Assembly: GCA_037178625.1 (NCBI GenBank)
Contig: CM074127.1
Coordinates: 5,673,775-5,737,774 of the forward strand
Origin: Skeletonema tropicum
Lineage: Eukaryota > Bacillariophyta > Thalassiosirophyceae > Thalassiosirales > Thalassiosiraceae
DNA length: 64,000 nucleotides
Direction: 5' to 3'
Positions 34,277 to 45,377 of this stretch are shown piece after piece. The notes beneath the pieces are model-generated. The model worked only from the letters and a program-made list of their open reading frames with translations. It had not been told where the DNA came from and ran no database searches. Both the position numbers and the translations under genes were made by a program. Position 1 is the first letter of the stretch, and every line of letters starts with the position of its first letter.

Positions 34277-34916
34277 TTAATGGGCAGCTCTTGTACTTCT
34301 TCCATCTTTAGTTTTTGCGGATCTTACCTCAGGCTCCAGATTAAGTATCACTTCTTTGTTCTTGTCCAAGGGATCAATTATCTCGATTATCCTAAACATG
34401 CACTGATCTAATGCTTCTTCCTCGCTGTATGCTCGTCTCTTGAAACGAGGATTCACATATCATATGTAATAACAAGTTTCGCTGCACTCTGGTATGCTTT
34501 CGCAACGTCCGATACGTACAGAGAGAGATGTGTGGGCCATGGTTGGAGGGGTGATGTGGGAGGGATGAGCTCTCATCCTGTTCGTCTCTAAAGTCATGAT
34601 GAAACACTTCAACATCTGGCCCATCTCGATGATGTTGAAATGTCAAAGTTTGTCTTTCGCCCATTGACATGCTAATAGACGATTCAGATCCCAACTCTTC
34701 AATCGCTGGTGCTCCAAGCACATGTTCACAAAATCTTCCGATGCCATGTAAGCTTGCGGTTTGAGGGACATATACGGTCAAATCTTCTAATTTCAACCCC
34801 TCGGAAGGGTCATGCCCATCAATAAATGGTTGTGCTCCTAGTACTTCGTATGTTTTTGGCACCGCCCGCTGTCCCGATTTGTCTCTAGAGAGAGAGGTGT
34901 TGGCAAAGAGCGACAC
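34277..34916 (-). pseudogene. VOC/glyoxalase-like pseudogene, 5'-truncated
   Basis: On the - strand, LEDLTVYVPQTASLHGIGRF and MSMGERQTLTF are followed by GPHISL. The frame then slips: a CT-dinucleotide tract at about 34519-34529 is 2 nt too long for the frame LYVSDVAKAYQSAAKLV. A second shift leads to NPRFKRRAYSEEEALDQCMF and a TAA at 34277-34279. The HISLYVSD..KAY pattern suggests the second half of a vicinal-oxygen-chelate (glyoxalase-type) fold; this assignment is tentative. No ATG is present, and the upstream end runs directly into the R1 repeat at about 34907, which has apparently replaced the 5' part. Probably non-functional. Confidence 0.45.
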
Positions 34917-35609
34917 GAAGATGAAAGATAGAAAGTTGCTAGAGAGCTTCTTCCTGAGATCTTATGATTGAATGGCTAACGAAAGAATCAAAGGCTCTAG
35001 ATCTAGATCGAGAGAGAAACAACATCTGATAAATGCAATCCTACCTTGTGATTGTGATAGTTGATTGTGAGTGTGAGGCTGGGACGTCAGCATCAGTTTG
35101 CCCGCTATTCACAAATGAAAGCAACTACAACCGTTCTTTTCAAGAAGAACAATCAGTATTAGCTCTTCTTTTGAGTTGTACATAATCAGAAGCAATGCAC
35201 CTGCACAGTCACTTACGCAGTATATGTGTGAACATTTCTCTCGTTGAGGTGATCGGACAAGTCGAGTACCGGATTGACACAACATGTTAAAGTTGCAAGA
35301 AATATCTCTGGTTTAGATTGATCTTCACCTGCCGCTGCACCGCTGGCTGGTACAAATGCAGTTTCAAAGCTCCCAGTGAAAAGATTATATTCATTGTTGC
35401 TACAATTACATTTCAGGGGACGATCACAATCGGATCCAGGGCCGGGAGGGGACTGTACTCGTATTCATACGCTTGTTCATCATGAGCCGCACTCTCTTCT
35501 GTTTGCTGTAACCAAACCAACCCAATTCTTCACTCCTCCTTTCTTACGAAGCATCCATATCCACTATGAGTCCCACTGTCAATTCGTGCTCCATGGGGTC
35601 GCACGTTTT
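34907..35609 (+). repeat. R1 repeat, copy b, first part (left of copia insertion)
   Basis: It matches 37711-38411 almost throughout, beginning at AGAGCGACACGAAGATGAAA. It breaks at GTTTT (35605-35609), where the copia element is inserted, and resumes at 37013. The part from about 35115 to 35367 also matches the 5S rDNA spacer. Confidence 0.85.
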
Positions 35610-35876
35610 TGTCGTGAGCCTCAGACTAATGCTGCAAAGAAAGACTACTAATAACTGATCATCTAGTGAAGTTATGACTAGAGTGTATAGCTTTGTACAT
35701 TAGCCGTCGCAGTGGATGCTATGCAAGGCCACTGTATTGGGCGAACGGAGAAACCAGGCTGCAGTATCCGGTTTACACGGTAGTGCTGAATTGATGCTGC
35801 AGTGCCGTCACGGGACTCAGTAGTGATGCTCGGGAAAGGGCTTCGCTTGCGATAGGCATCTCCGAGGATACTAACA
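35610..35876 (-). repeat. Copia LTR (3' LTR in element sense)
   Basis: 267 bp, TGTCGTGAG...ACTAACA on + . It differs from the partner LTR by a missing ATAT after GATGCT and a few substitutions (GACTAGAG/GATTAGAG). Confidence 0.88.
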
Positions 35877-36713
35877 CACCCTCGCCGTGACGCTGGTTTT
35901 AAAGCTCGTGGTAAAAATGCAGGGGAATTTGGCATGTGGACATAGTAAGGTCTAACATGTTGGTGATGCTCTCCAGAATGCAACTTTGTTGGATAGTCAC
36001 CCAAATTTTCTTGCCCTGGTTGATAAATGAATTCAAACATGCGTTGTGCTTCTTGGTCGAGTAGCCAGAAGTAGCGCATTTCCATCGATCGTGATTTCTG
36101 TCGTTTGATGGTACTATTGACAATGCCGACAGTTGTTGTGTTATCGATGTGTATTGGTGTAGGTGGTTGCGGATGACCTAATTCTTCAAGTGTGATTCGC
36201 ATTACCTTCGCTTCTTGTGCATTGAGGAAAAGGGCGCCCAGTTCTGCTTCGGCTGCACTAGCGGCGACTAATTTCAATATTTGGCACAAGATACTTACCG
36301 CTCCGTTGAGGAAAATTGGTTTGTTGTCTTTCGGTATTTCGCCTAGGAAGTAATATCCTCCAGCTCGACTTCTTGATCGTGCGGCAGTAAGGTAGGAGGC
36401 ATCCGAGTGTATGTTGAGAATCATGTCGGAGGCTTTGTACCTGATTTTGGCGTCTGGGTACGTATGCATGTAATCTAAGAACTGCTTGACACGCTTCATG
36501 GTGTTTTCCGTAGGGTTCGCTTGATCTGCGGCAATAGCCGATAGTGCCATGAGGATGGTTGCATCGACCGCTCTTGCATAATAGAGGAAGCTGCCGACAA
36601 CTTGTTGGATATACTTCTTGCCGTCCTTGTCTAGGAGTGGGCTGGTGTCCTCCGGTAATGGTTCTTGCGCCTTCTTCCCATACTTAGCAGCTTTCGTTTG
36701 GAATAGCTGCTTG
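35678..36713 (-). pseudogene. Copia RNase H / RT C-terminal fragment
   Basis: The - strand frame reads VVGSFLYYARAVDATILMAL, then ILNIHSDASYL (catalytic Asp), AAEAELGALF (Glu), PIHIDNTTTVG (Asp) and ENLGDYPTK. This is the RNase H end of a copia polyprotein, with the acids intact. The frame runs through the end of the internal part into the LTR and stops at 35678. All upstream domains are missing, so it cannot act alone. Confidence 0.85.
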
Positions 36714-36741
36714 GTTAATACATGAAGAATTCACTTAGATG

Positions 36742-37012
36742 TGTCGTGAGCCTCAGACTAATGCTGCAAAGAAAGACTACTAATAACTGATCATCTAGTG
36801 AAGTTATGATTAGAGTGTATAGCTTTGTACATTAGCCGTCGCAGTGGATGCTATATATGCAAGGCCACTGTATTGGGCGAACGGAGAAACCAGGCTGCAG
36901 TATCCGGTTTACACGGTAGTGCTGAATTGATGCTGCAGTGCCGTCACGGGACTCAGTAGTGATGCTCGGGAAAGGGCTTCGCTTGCGATAGGCATCTCCG
37001 AGGATACTAACA
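36742..37012 (-). repeat. Copia LTR (5' LTR in element sense)
   Basis: 271-bp partner of 35610-35876. It is near-identical, with a 4-bp indel near 36850. Confidence 0.88.
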
Positions 37013-37600
37013 GTTTTGCCTTCAAGGACGTTTTGAAACGCAAAAGGTGGCATCCCAGCCTCATCCCAGCCCCAGCCCCAGCCCCAGCCCCAGCCCCAGC
37101 CCCACCCTCATATTCACATTCACCTTCATGGTGGAACTTGACTTGCGCTTGAGTCGTCGCATCTTACCTACAAACAATGGCAAGACTTCTCTTCTCTACT
37201 TCTACTTCGAAGGGGGCAACGATGAAGAGACTGGTCATTTGAAGATATCTATTGTTGTCAGCAGGACAAGCCCGTAGAATGTGCTGAGTCTGTGTGCTTT
37301 GAAAGTAGTAAGGAGGTCAAGATTCTTCAGCGTAAGGTACAGTCTTGTGTGTTGGAGAGGCATTAGCCAATGCTCCTGATGATACTTCATCTATCGTATC
37401 AAACGTTGTCACTGTAGCAATGAGCCGCTTGTAGCGTAGTGGCCCAAAACACTTGCCTACGATAGCATAGAAGCAGATCAGGATTGCATAGACGTGACAC
37501 ATCCATCTCTACAAGCTATGCTATAGCTTGGTAGATGACCTAATGCCGCCAAGTGCTGTGTTACAGTCGAGCAACTAACATATCGTATCAAGCGTTGTCT
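37013..37600 (+). repeat. R1 repeat, copy b, second part
   Basis: Continues copy b after the copia element and matches 38412-38981. It contains a CCCAGC hexamer tract (about 37065-37103) that is longer than in copy c (about 38463-38482). No gene. Confidence 0.85.
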
Positions 37601-38981
37601 CTCGTAAAATTGCCCCCTACCTCTCTAGAGCTAGAGGCCTAGCTGAGCCTGCCACCGTGCGGACAAACTGAAAGTGAATAGTTGCGTGGGCGCGAGCTGC
37701 CACAGCGGAGAGCGACACGAAGATGAAAGATAGACAGTTGCTAGAGAGCTTCTTCCTGAGATCTTATGATTGGATGACTAACGAAAGAATCGAAGGCTCT
37801 AGATCTAGATCGAGAGAGAAACAACATCTGATAAATGCAATCCTACCTTGTGCTTGTGATAGTTGATTGTGAGTGTGAGGCTGGGACGTCAGCATCAGTT
37901 TGCCCGCTATTCACAAATGAAAGCAACTACAACCGTTCTTTTCAAGAAGAACAATCAGTATTAGCTCTTCTTTTGAGTTGTACATAATCAGAAGCAATGC
38001 ACCTGCACAGTCACTTACGCAGTATATAGGTGTGAACATTTCTCTCGTTGAGGTGATCGGACAAGTCGAGTACCGGATTGACACAACATGTTAAAGTTGC
38101 GAGAAATATCTCTGGTTTAGATTGATCTTCACCTGCCGCTGCACCGCTGGCTGGTACAAATGCAGTTTCAAAGCTCCCAGTGAAAAGATTATATTCATTG
38201 TTGCTACAATTACATTTCAGGGGACGATCACAATCGGATCCAGGGCCGGGAGGGGACTGTACTCATATTCATACGCTTGTTCATCATGAGCCGCATCTCT
38301 CCCTTCTGTTTGCTGTAACCAAACCAACCCAATTCTTCACTCCTCCTTTCTTACGAAGCATCCATATCCACTATGAGTCCCACTGTCAATTCGTGCTCCA
38401 TGGGGTCGCACGTTTTGCCTTCAAGGACGTTCTGAAACGCAAAAGGTGGCATCCCAGCCTCATCCCAGCCCCAGCCCCAGCCCCACCCTCATATTCACAT
38501 TCACCTTCATGGTGGAACTTGACTTGCGCTTGAGTCGTCGCATCTTACCTACAAACAATGGCAAGACTTCTCTTCTCTACTTCTACTTCGAAGGGGGCAA
38601 CGATGAAGAGACTGGTCATTTGAAGATATCTATTGTTGTCAGCAGGACAAGCCCGTAGAATGTGCTGAGTCTGTGTGCTTTGAAAGTAGTAAGGAGGTCA
38701 AGATTCTTCAGCGTAAGGTACAGTCTTGTGTGTTGGAGAGGCATTAGCCAATGCTCCTGATGATACTTCATCTATCGTATCAAACGTTGTCACTGTAGCA
38801 ATGAGCCGCTTGTAGCGTAGTGGCCCAAAACACTTGCCTACGATAGCATAGAAGCAGATCAGGATTGCATAGACGTGACACATCTATCTCTACAAGCTAT
38901 GCTATAGCTTGGTAGATGACCTAATGCCGCCAAGTGCTGTGTTACAGTCGAGCAACTAACATATCGTATCAAGCGTTGTCT
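37601..38981 (+). repeat. R1 repeat, copy c (full 1381-bp tandem unit)
   Basis: Begins CTCGTAAAATTGCCCC and ends just before the same sequence at 38982. It carries the uninterrupted GTTTT site at 38412-38416. Positions 37905-38167 match the 5S spacer. Small frames within (for example - strand at 38698-38883) are conserved only because the whole unit is duplicated. Confidence 0.88.
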
Positions 38982-39171
38982 CTCGTAAAATTGCCCCCTA
39001 CCTCTCTAGAGCTAGAGGCCTAGCTGAGCCTGCCACCGTGCGGACAAACTGAAAGTGAATAGTTGCGTGGGCGCGAGCTGCCACAGCGGAGAGCGACACG
39101 AAGATGAAAGATAGACAGTTGCTAGAGAGCTTCTTCCTGAGATCTTATGATTGAATGGCTAACAAAAGAAT
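38982..39171 (+). repeat. R1 repeat, copy d (truncated)
   Basis: First 190 bp of the unit, near-identical to 37601-37790, ending after TGGCTAACAAAAGAATC. Confidence 0.85.
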
Positions 39172-39180
39172 CTCTTTTTG

Positions 39181-39560
39181 CGCATGAGCCATTTCTAGTA
39201 ACCCATTATATATGTAAGAGAAATCAGACGGATTGCACACTTGGAAACGATGCTACAATGTCGTGGCTGATAAGAGATTTTCAGTTGGGGCTGGCCCGCA
39301 GCACCACATTCCACCACACTGTATCCATCGTCGGCAATATGCTTATGAGCCGCTTCTAGTAACCCATTAAACTTCGCAGTGATATTGAACAAGCATATAA
39401 GCGCTGCTCAGACAGATCTCGCTCGTAGAATGGATGCTACGATGTCATACCATAGCTGATAAGAGAGGTCCAACTGGGGCTTGCTCGCAGCACCACATTC
39501 CACCACATCGTATCTATCGTCGGCAATATGCGCATGAGCCGCTTCTAGTGACCTATTGAA
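39181..39560. repeat. Degenerate tandem repeat, 160-190-bp unit
   Basis: ATGAGCC..TTCTAGT.ACC.ATT occurs at about 39185, 39345 and 39534. Between them, GATGCTAC.ATGTC ... GCTGATAAGAGA ... GCAGCACCACATTCCACCAC ... ATCGTCGGCAATATG occurs twice. The copies are diverged. No gene. Confidence 0.7.
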
Positions 39561-41736
39561 CTTCGAACGGCTACCGCCTCTCTTTCAGCTGGCGTGTAGG
39601 CGCCTACACTGCTTCAATATTCTCTCTTCTAGCACATTTAGGGCTCTTTTGTTGAACGTGAGCATGCCAGTTATTAGAAGTGGCATTGCGATCAATCATT
39701 GAATGGGGTAGTACATAGTGTCAATAGCTAATGCTGCTGTCTCATGAGATTTCCTTACGTGTCCCAACAGTGGGAGAGTAGGTACCAAGTTCGCGTTTCT
39801 TACCACTATTCCTTCTCCTTCCTCCTACTCAGCTTGCATCAAGTCCTCTCTCACCTCACTTGACGATTTAATTCTAACACGATCCACCGCATCATCAGTA
39901 GTATTAGACGCACTATGTCTCCCCCTATGCCGACCAGGATCAAAAGGAGCAGTGTATGGTTGTCCCTGCAAACGGGTCCTGAGTTGGGAAGAACATACCC
40001 CGCTGCTGCAGGCTGCAGAGCACCCTCAATTGCAGAGGGAGATGCCGCACGACGATGCCTTGTTTGTGTTTGGCACAATGATTCATGCGTGAACTGTGCC
40101 TCAATACTTAAGTAGCAATTCAACACTGATAGTAGAAGATCCATCACTTTATGTATATGTATTACTCGTCATCTCAGGAGAGGACTGACTACTTCTACAC
40201 AGAAACCAATTCACTATGAATGGATTTGAATCGAGCTGGGGCCAATCTCCTAGTCTCAGCAGATTGAAGTCTTCGTGTGGGCGGGAAGCATTGCACTCGG
40301 CTCAGCAGCGCAAAATTGGACCACTACGATAGACGTTTGGAAGGCTTCATCTTCAATCTCATGAAGACGGAGTCAAACGAGGATCAGCAGGTTGAACTCT
40401 CGACATCTTTCATACGTCTGGATGACTAAACATAGTCAGAGGATGAGACATACAACACAACGCTGCCCACTTCATTATCACAAATTCTCTTAATTGAAGT
40501 AAAATTTGGCCACCAAACCTGATAGAGCGAAAGGAAATCACTTCTTCATCTTTCATACATCTGGATGACATGTACCTCTAGAAGGACGATGAGACCACAA
40601 CAACCTCTCACTCTTGTTTCTCTATCCATAAAAAGCAACAAACAGCAGCAGCAGTGTAGGCGACGTCGGCATTGGTAGCAACACAAACAAGTCGTCCAAT
40701 TGTGCCGCCGCCTCTGCCAAGGACATTGAAAATGGTGCATCTCGAAGTGAGGAAGCACAGTGAGGAAATAGCAGCGAATGATTTGTGATGTAAAATATTA
40801 TGGTAAAAAGGAGGAGCGGTGGAATCACTTTGTTGGTAGCGCCTATTTGAACATTGTTGCTTTAATTTCAGTGGAGGGATAAGAAGTGAAAGCAACAAAT
40901 AGACATGAAGTGGATTGAGCAAGTGTCACAATAGCAATAGAAGCAAGTACATTCACTCTGAGACTTAGAGTGAGAGTGACAACACTTGCATGAGTGAATT
41001 TCAAGAGAGCGAAGATCAAGATCGCATTGGACTCGCATACTTGGTACTAAAAGCAGTGTCATAAACTAGTTACATCTTTCATAGAAACAATGAGAGACAT
41101 TATCTAACTACACCTCACTCCCCATCTGTGAAGGCGGAAACGCCGATCCCCTATCATTCCGCTAGAGAGATAGAGAGGCTGCAAATGTGTCAAATGATAC
41201 CCGATATGCAATGGGCTTTGCCTTTGGAGCGCTACTTGGTGTCAGGTGTGACAGGATATGGTGGGCCCTCAACTGCTCGAACAACACGAAGTCTGCACGT
41301 CAACAGGCTGTGCTTGGTCCAAATAGCGGTGGATGAATGGACGGTAGCTGGTCGTGTCGATTGTGTTATGCCGTGTGTGGTGAAAAGTGTGCTCAGAGAT
41401 GTAAACGTTGAACTGCTCTTGAGTCACAATGGAAGTAGGAACTACGAAGATGTCAAGTTGGGCAGGAAGATGTGTTGTTAGAAAGATGACTCGAAACGAA
41501 AAATAAAGACATGTCAACAAGAATCTATCGCTATTGACATCAAATTCTTTGGGGAAATATGGGCGGGGGACGTCACACAAGATGCTGACAGGGTTCGAAT
41601 AACCAAGGTACTTCCGCAGGCTGCAGACCCGGGGTCCTCTTCACCCTCCTAAAGGGATCACTAGATCGCCCGCGCGAGTGCAGCTCTCAGCTTCTCTGAC
41701 TCTATTACCCTCTTTTCTAATGGAAAATACTTAAGC
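39561..41736. other. Gene-poor region with old duplications
   Basis: No gene is supported. A block at about 41090-41350 (ACATTATCTAA ... TGCTTGGTCC....GCGGTGGATG) is distantly similar to 42805-43060, suggesting an old duplication. The longest frames here look like chance. Confidence 0.35.
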
Positions 41737-42123
41737 TCATGGACTCTTTGACGGAGGGTTGACCCGATTCTGTCGACACTGCATGTGTGGAATTGAAGTC
41801 GCTGGAGCGATTCCAAGAGACTTGTCTTTGTTTACAGAACCTTGTTGATTGTCACAATTTCTTCCCTCTGTTTTTATGGAGCACACTTTACTCATGGCCT
41901 CTTTGATCGACTGATAATCTGACTCTGTCGACACTGCCTGTGGAATAGTGCTCGTTGGAGCGATTCCCTGAGAAAGCAAGTAGTAGATGGACTTGTACTC
42001 ATCCTGTTGCTGCTTACTTTCTCTCCTCGCTAGTTCTTTCGACGTATGCCGCTCTAGCTGTTGTTGATATTGATGCTGCTCATCATTGTGACTCTCTGCT
42101 CTTTCTCCACTTTTGTCTCTAAA
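41737..42123 (-). pseudogene. Hypothetical Gln-rich fragment with two-fold repeat
   Basis: The - strand frame runs from just after a TGA (42124-42126). It reads a Gln/Glu-rich part (NDEQHQYQQQLERHTSKEL), then LLSQGIAPTSTIPQAVSTES with SIKEAMSKV, and then a second version, SLGIAPATSIPH, which falls out of frame (the bases then encode the same peptide in another frame). It is thus a repeat protein whose second repeat has a frameshift. No known family. Confidence 0.35.
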
Positions 42124-43440
42124 TCATCCTCACGCTTCATCTCATAAATAAATACAAAGTTAAACCATTTGACGTCCTTCCTCCTCCTCCTCATCATCAT
42201 CATCTTGCATCATCATCAGCTGCAATATCTACACCAGCTCCATTGCAGTCCGCCCACTATCATCCAGAACCCACAAACTCTCCGGATAACATCATTGAAA
42301 CTCATCATCTACCGCCACAATCGCCGCCATGGAAGCAGACGACTGCAAATCCTTCTCTTGTGCTGCATTCGGATATGCGTCAAGTATTTTTAGCGTGACG
42401 TTAGTGGAGCAGTTGTTGTGTGGTGCGGCGAGGGGCATTGAGAAGGGTAGGCGGCTTGGCTGGATGTCATCAATTAATTGTTACGCCTATGTATCGTCTT
42501 AGTGATAAATCAATGTAAATGTCTCAGTCGAGATAAGTAAAGTCAAGGAATCATTGGCGAAGTCATGTGTGTCATTTTTGTCGGAGGGAAGTTTCACTCT
42601 GCTGCACTCTATGTAGAGAGCTTGCACTCTCGATACTCTTTGCCGCAGACAATGAACGCAACAAGTAGTGACGAGGGGACGATATGATCGAGTGATGTGT
42701 ATTGGAACTGAGCGTGACGCACACACTTGTTGAGTGGATATCAAGAGGGATAGCATAAGATCAAGCTAGCAGTGGAATTGGACTTATTATTTACATCTGA
42801 CAAACATGAGACACATTATCTAAAGACTCATTCCTACGACCGATGGAGACGAAAACGTCAATTCCCAATCATCCCGTCTCTCCATCTCTAGAAAAAGGCA
42901 GCAAATAATGTGCCATAAGACACGCGACGGCGATGGTCGCAACTTGAGAGAAGGCCCTGCTCGACTGCTCAAACTAAACTTGCCGTCTTGTTTCTGCCCT
43001 GCTAGTAAAGGCCTTCCGTCAAGAGTCTCTGCTTGGTCCGAGTTGCGGTGGATGTATAGACGCTGGATGTGTAGCTTGCGATACGCCTTGCGAAGAGAGT
43101 GCCTCTACATGAACTACAAAGCACTGTTTTTAGAAATAGGAAACAAAACAAAGATTCATTAGAGATACAAAATACAAAGAGACAGCAAACAAACAAACAA
43201 AACAAAGATTTAAAAATGTTGGTGGGGTGCTTTTCAACGAGATCGAACGGTAGTTTAGCGACGGATTTATGGTCTAGCAAACCCTAAAGGAACTGTGCCA
43301 ATCTTTCCCTGAGGAGGACGGACACTCTGTTTAAGCCTCTCAGCACCTTCGAAGGCCGCCGTGACCAACCTTGGAAACCGACCGTTACTATCTCTCTCGG
43401 AACCCCAAATCGAGTACACCCGAAGGCGCAAAGAAAAGCT
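42124..43440. other. Gene-poor region
   Basis: A 57-residue + frame at 42329-42502 (MEADDCKSFSCAAFGYASS...) has coding-like composition but no support. The diverged copy of the 41090 block lies at about 42805-43060. Nothing else was recognised. Confidence 0.3.
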
Positions 43441-43640
43441 GGGCCAATTTAATTAATCGCCGGCTAACCTCGGCGATGGGCCTTATTTGTATAGCACCGG
43501 CTTTGCCTCGGTGCTGGGACTGAGCCCTGGGCCAATTTGTAAAGCACCGGCTTCCACGGTGCTGGGCCAATTTGTATAGCACCGGCTTCCACGGTGCTGG
43601 GCCAATTTGTATAGCGCCGGCTTTCCTCGGCGCTGAAGTT
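43441..43640 (+). repeat. Array of five covarying hairpins
   Basis: Five 7-bp-stem hairpins start at 43456, 43493, 43543, 43578 and 43613. Stems are ATCGCCG, AGCACCG (three times) and AGCGCCG, each with an exact complement 7-9 bases later. Loops begin GCT (GCTAACCT, GCTTTGCCT, GCTTCCA twice, GCTTTCCT). They are separated by GGGCCAATTTGTAT-like linkers. The basic period is about 35 bp. Changes in one arm are matched in the other. Confidence 0.85.
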
Positions 43641-45377
43641 GTTGCTCAATCAGCCATCACCATCAAATTCGGACAGGGGATCATGAATCGGTTGTTACTC
43701 ACCTGTAATCATCGGTCATCGGTTGCAGTCGTTAGCGGCGGAGCCTGCTTCAAGGCGGTGGCGATGCTTGCGGGTGAACGTTGTTGGGAGGCGGCGGCAG
43801 TATAGCAAGCGGCCGGCGAGCGAAGAGCGGAGAATCGGCCGACATGGTGGTTTGGTAGTGAATGATGTTGACAGTTTTCGAAATGAAAAATTATGAGCTC
43901 TGCAAGCAGCGGCAAGTGGCTTGAGACAGCGATTTGCCATCCATGATTGAATGAATGGCTGTGAGAGCTCTTCATGATGCCGTCTGTCGGCATGATTGAA
44001 TGAAAGCTCTGAGAGCTTTTGGTCGGCATGATTGAATTAACGGCAGAAGAGATGCGGTTCGGCATGATTGATTTTTTGTGAGTGATTTCGGTGGACAGTT
44101 CGAGTACCGAGTGATGTTGAAGTTTAAGTTGGTACGAGAAAAGAAGTCTTGGTCTTAACTTATCATGACATACTTAATTCTTAGCTGCTACTTATTACAT
44201 GAGACGGATTAGATCGACACCCCTCGATATCGAATGGTCATAAAGTTTTAACACAGCCATTGATATGTTCTCGATTCATGGCAATCATCTCCAAGTGCTA
44301 CTTCTCTACATCAGTACCATAAGTGACCTGCGAAGATGATTTCGACAGCTTTGAATGTATCATTTCTGCAGCTTTTTTGTATTTATTTATTGTATCTCGG
44401 GCCTGATCAAAATGACACAATAATTTTCCTCTGCAGCTTTGTAGAGTCGTTCTTCGTTACCGCTACTGCTACTGCGTATGAGAGAATTATTTTCACACCG
44501 TTCCATGGCTTGCCCGAGGGACAAGTGCAGGGCCTCCAATGCTCGAAGTTCATTCATCATTCCCTCTGCTTTAGTGGAAGATGGATGAAACTAACAACTG
44601 ACAAAAATACCACGTTGCACAATGATGGATGGATGCAGCTGACTGACTTCTTTGTGTATGAATGCAGCTGGTGTGAGTCGTCGGTCTTCGTCTCTTTAGA
44701 TTGAAATTGTGAATTCTGACAAATTTGCTGCGCCAATGATGTGTCGTCCGATTACCGTTCATTGATATGATGTCACAAATGAATCCACGTAGCAAGGATC
44801 AACCTTGCTTTTAGCAAGGAAATAACTAGCTTTTAGTATGCTGTTCGTAAGACAGCAAGGATTCACCTCACATGAGTGTGATGGCCAATTAAAGCATATA
44901 AAACTACAATATTGCGGCGTCAAGCTTCATCTAATGATCGATTCAAATTCAAGCACAGCATCCATCGGCAAGGCTGCCACCTGCTGCTCTTGTAATGTAA
45001 ATATACTTATGTAGACTCATCAGTCAAAAAGACATTCAAATGACGTTCGGCTCTCAACTATATCCTGGCGGGATGAACCTGGCAGACGAAGAAGGGCGGG
45101 GGGCGGGGGCGGGGCTGTGATCAGGGCACATAACACATCACAGAAACCCGGCTGTGGTGTGGAGTGTGGATCGTTGCCACGGTTGTTGGTTTGTGTGCTA
45201 AACTCCTTCATAACTCGGTTTACCGTTGGTTCGGTGTTCGGTCTCTCTTGTTATCCTGAGCACACGACCTGATGTTATCATTTTTGGTAGCACTGCAGCT
45301 GCAAGTGTTGTCAATAATTATTGTGCTCTTAGTTGGAAATTGAGCAAATCTGTATCCCTATTCGATCTCTACCAACG
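43641..45377. other. Intergenic; no gene recognised
   Basis: Contains repeated GGCATGATTGAATGAA phrases at about 43940-44070 and GCAAGGA repeats near 44792-44862. A 122-codon + frame at 44336-44704 looks like chance. The upstream region of the ankyrin gene is at its right end. Confidence 0.35.
45094..45114 (+). other. G-rich tract upstream of ankyrin gene (quadruplex candidate)
   Basis: G-runs of 3, 6, 5 and 4 separated by single C, about 265 bp before the ankyrin start. Fits a G-quadruplex consensus. Function unknown. Confidence 0.5.

Larger units (their letters stand above)
35610..37012 (-). mobile_element. Shortened Ty1/copia element with two LTRs
   Basis: Direct repeats of 267 bp (35610-35876) and 271 bp (36742-37012), each TG...CA, flank an internal part of only 865 bp coding on the - strand for the copia RNase H end. 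GTTTT at 35605-35609 and 37013-37017 is the 5-bp target duplication typical of copia. A purine-rich tract next to the 35876 LTR edge fits a polypurine tract. No primer binding site is seen beside the other LTR, so gag, protease, integrase and most of RT are deleted. The paralogous site at 38412-38416 has a single GTTTT and no element. Confidence 0.88.

Noticed and set aside
43441..43640. Hairpin array as a CRISPR array
   Set aside because: The linkers between hairpins are repeats, not unique spacers, the period is too short, the genome is eukaryotic, and there are no cas genes.
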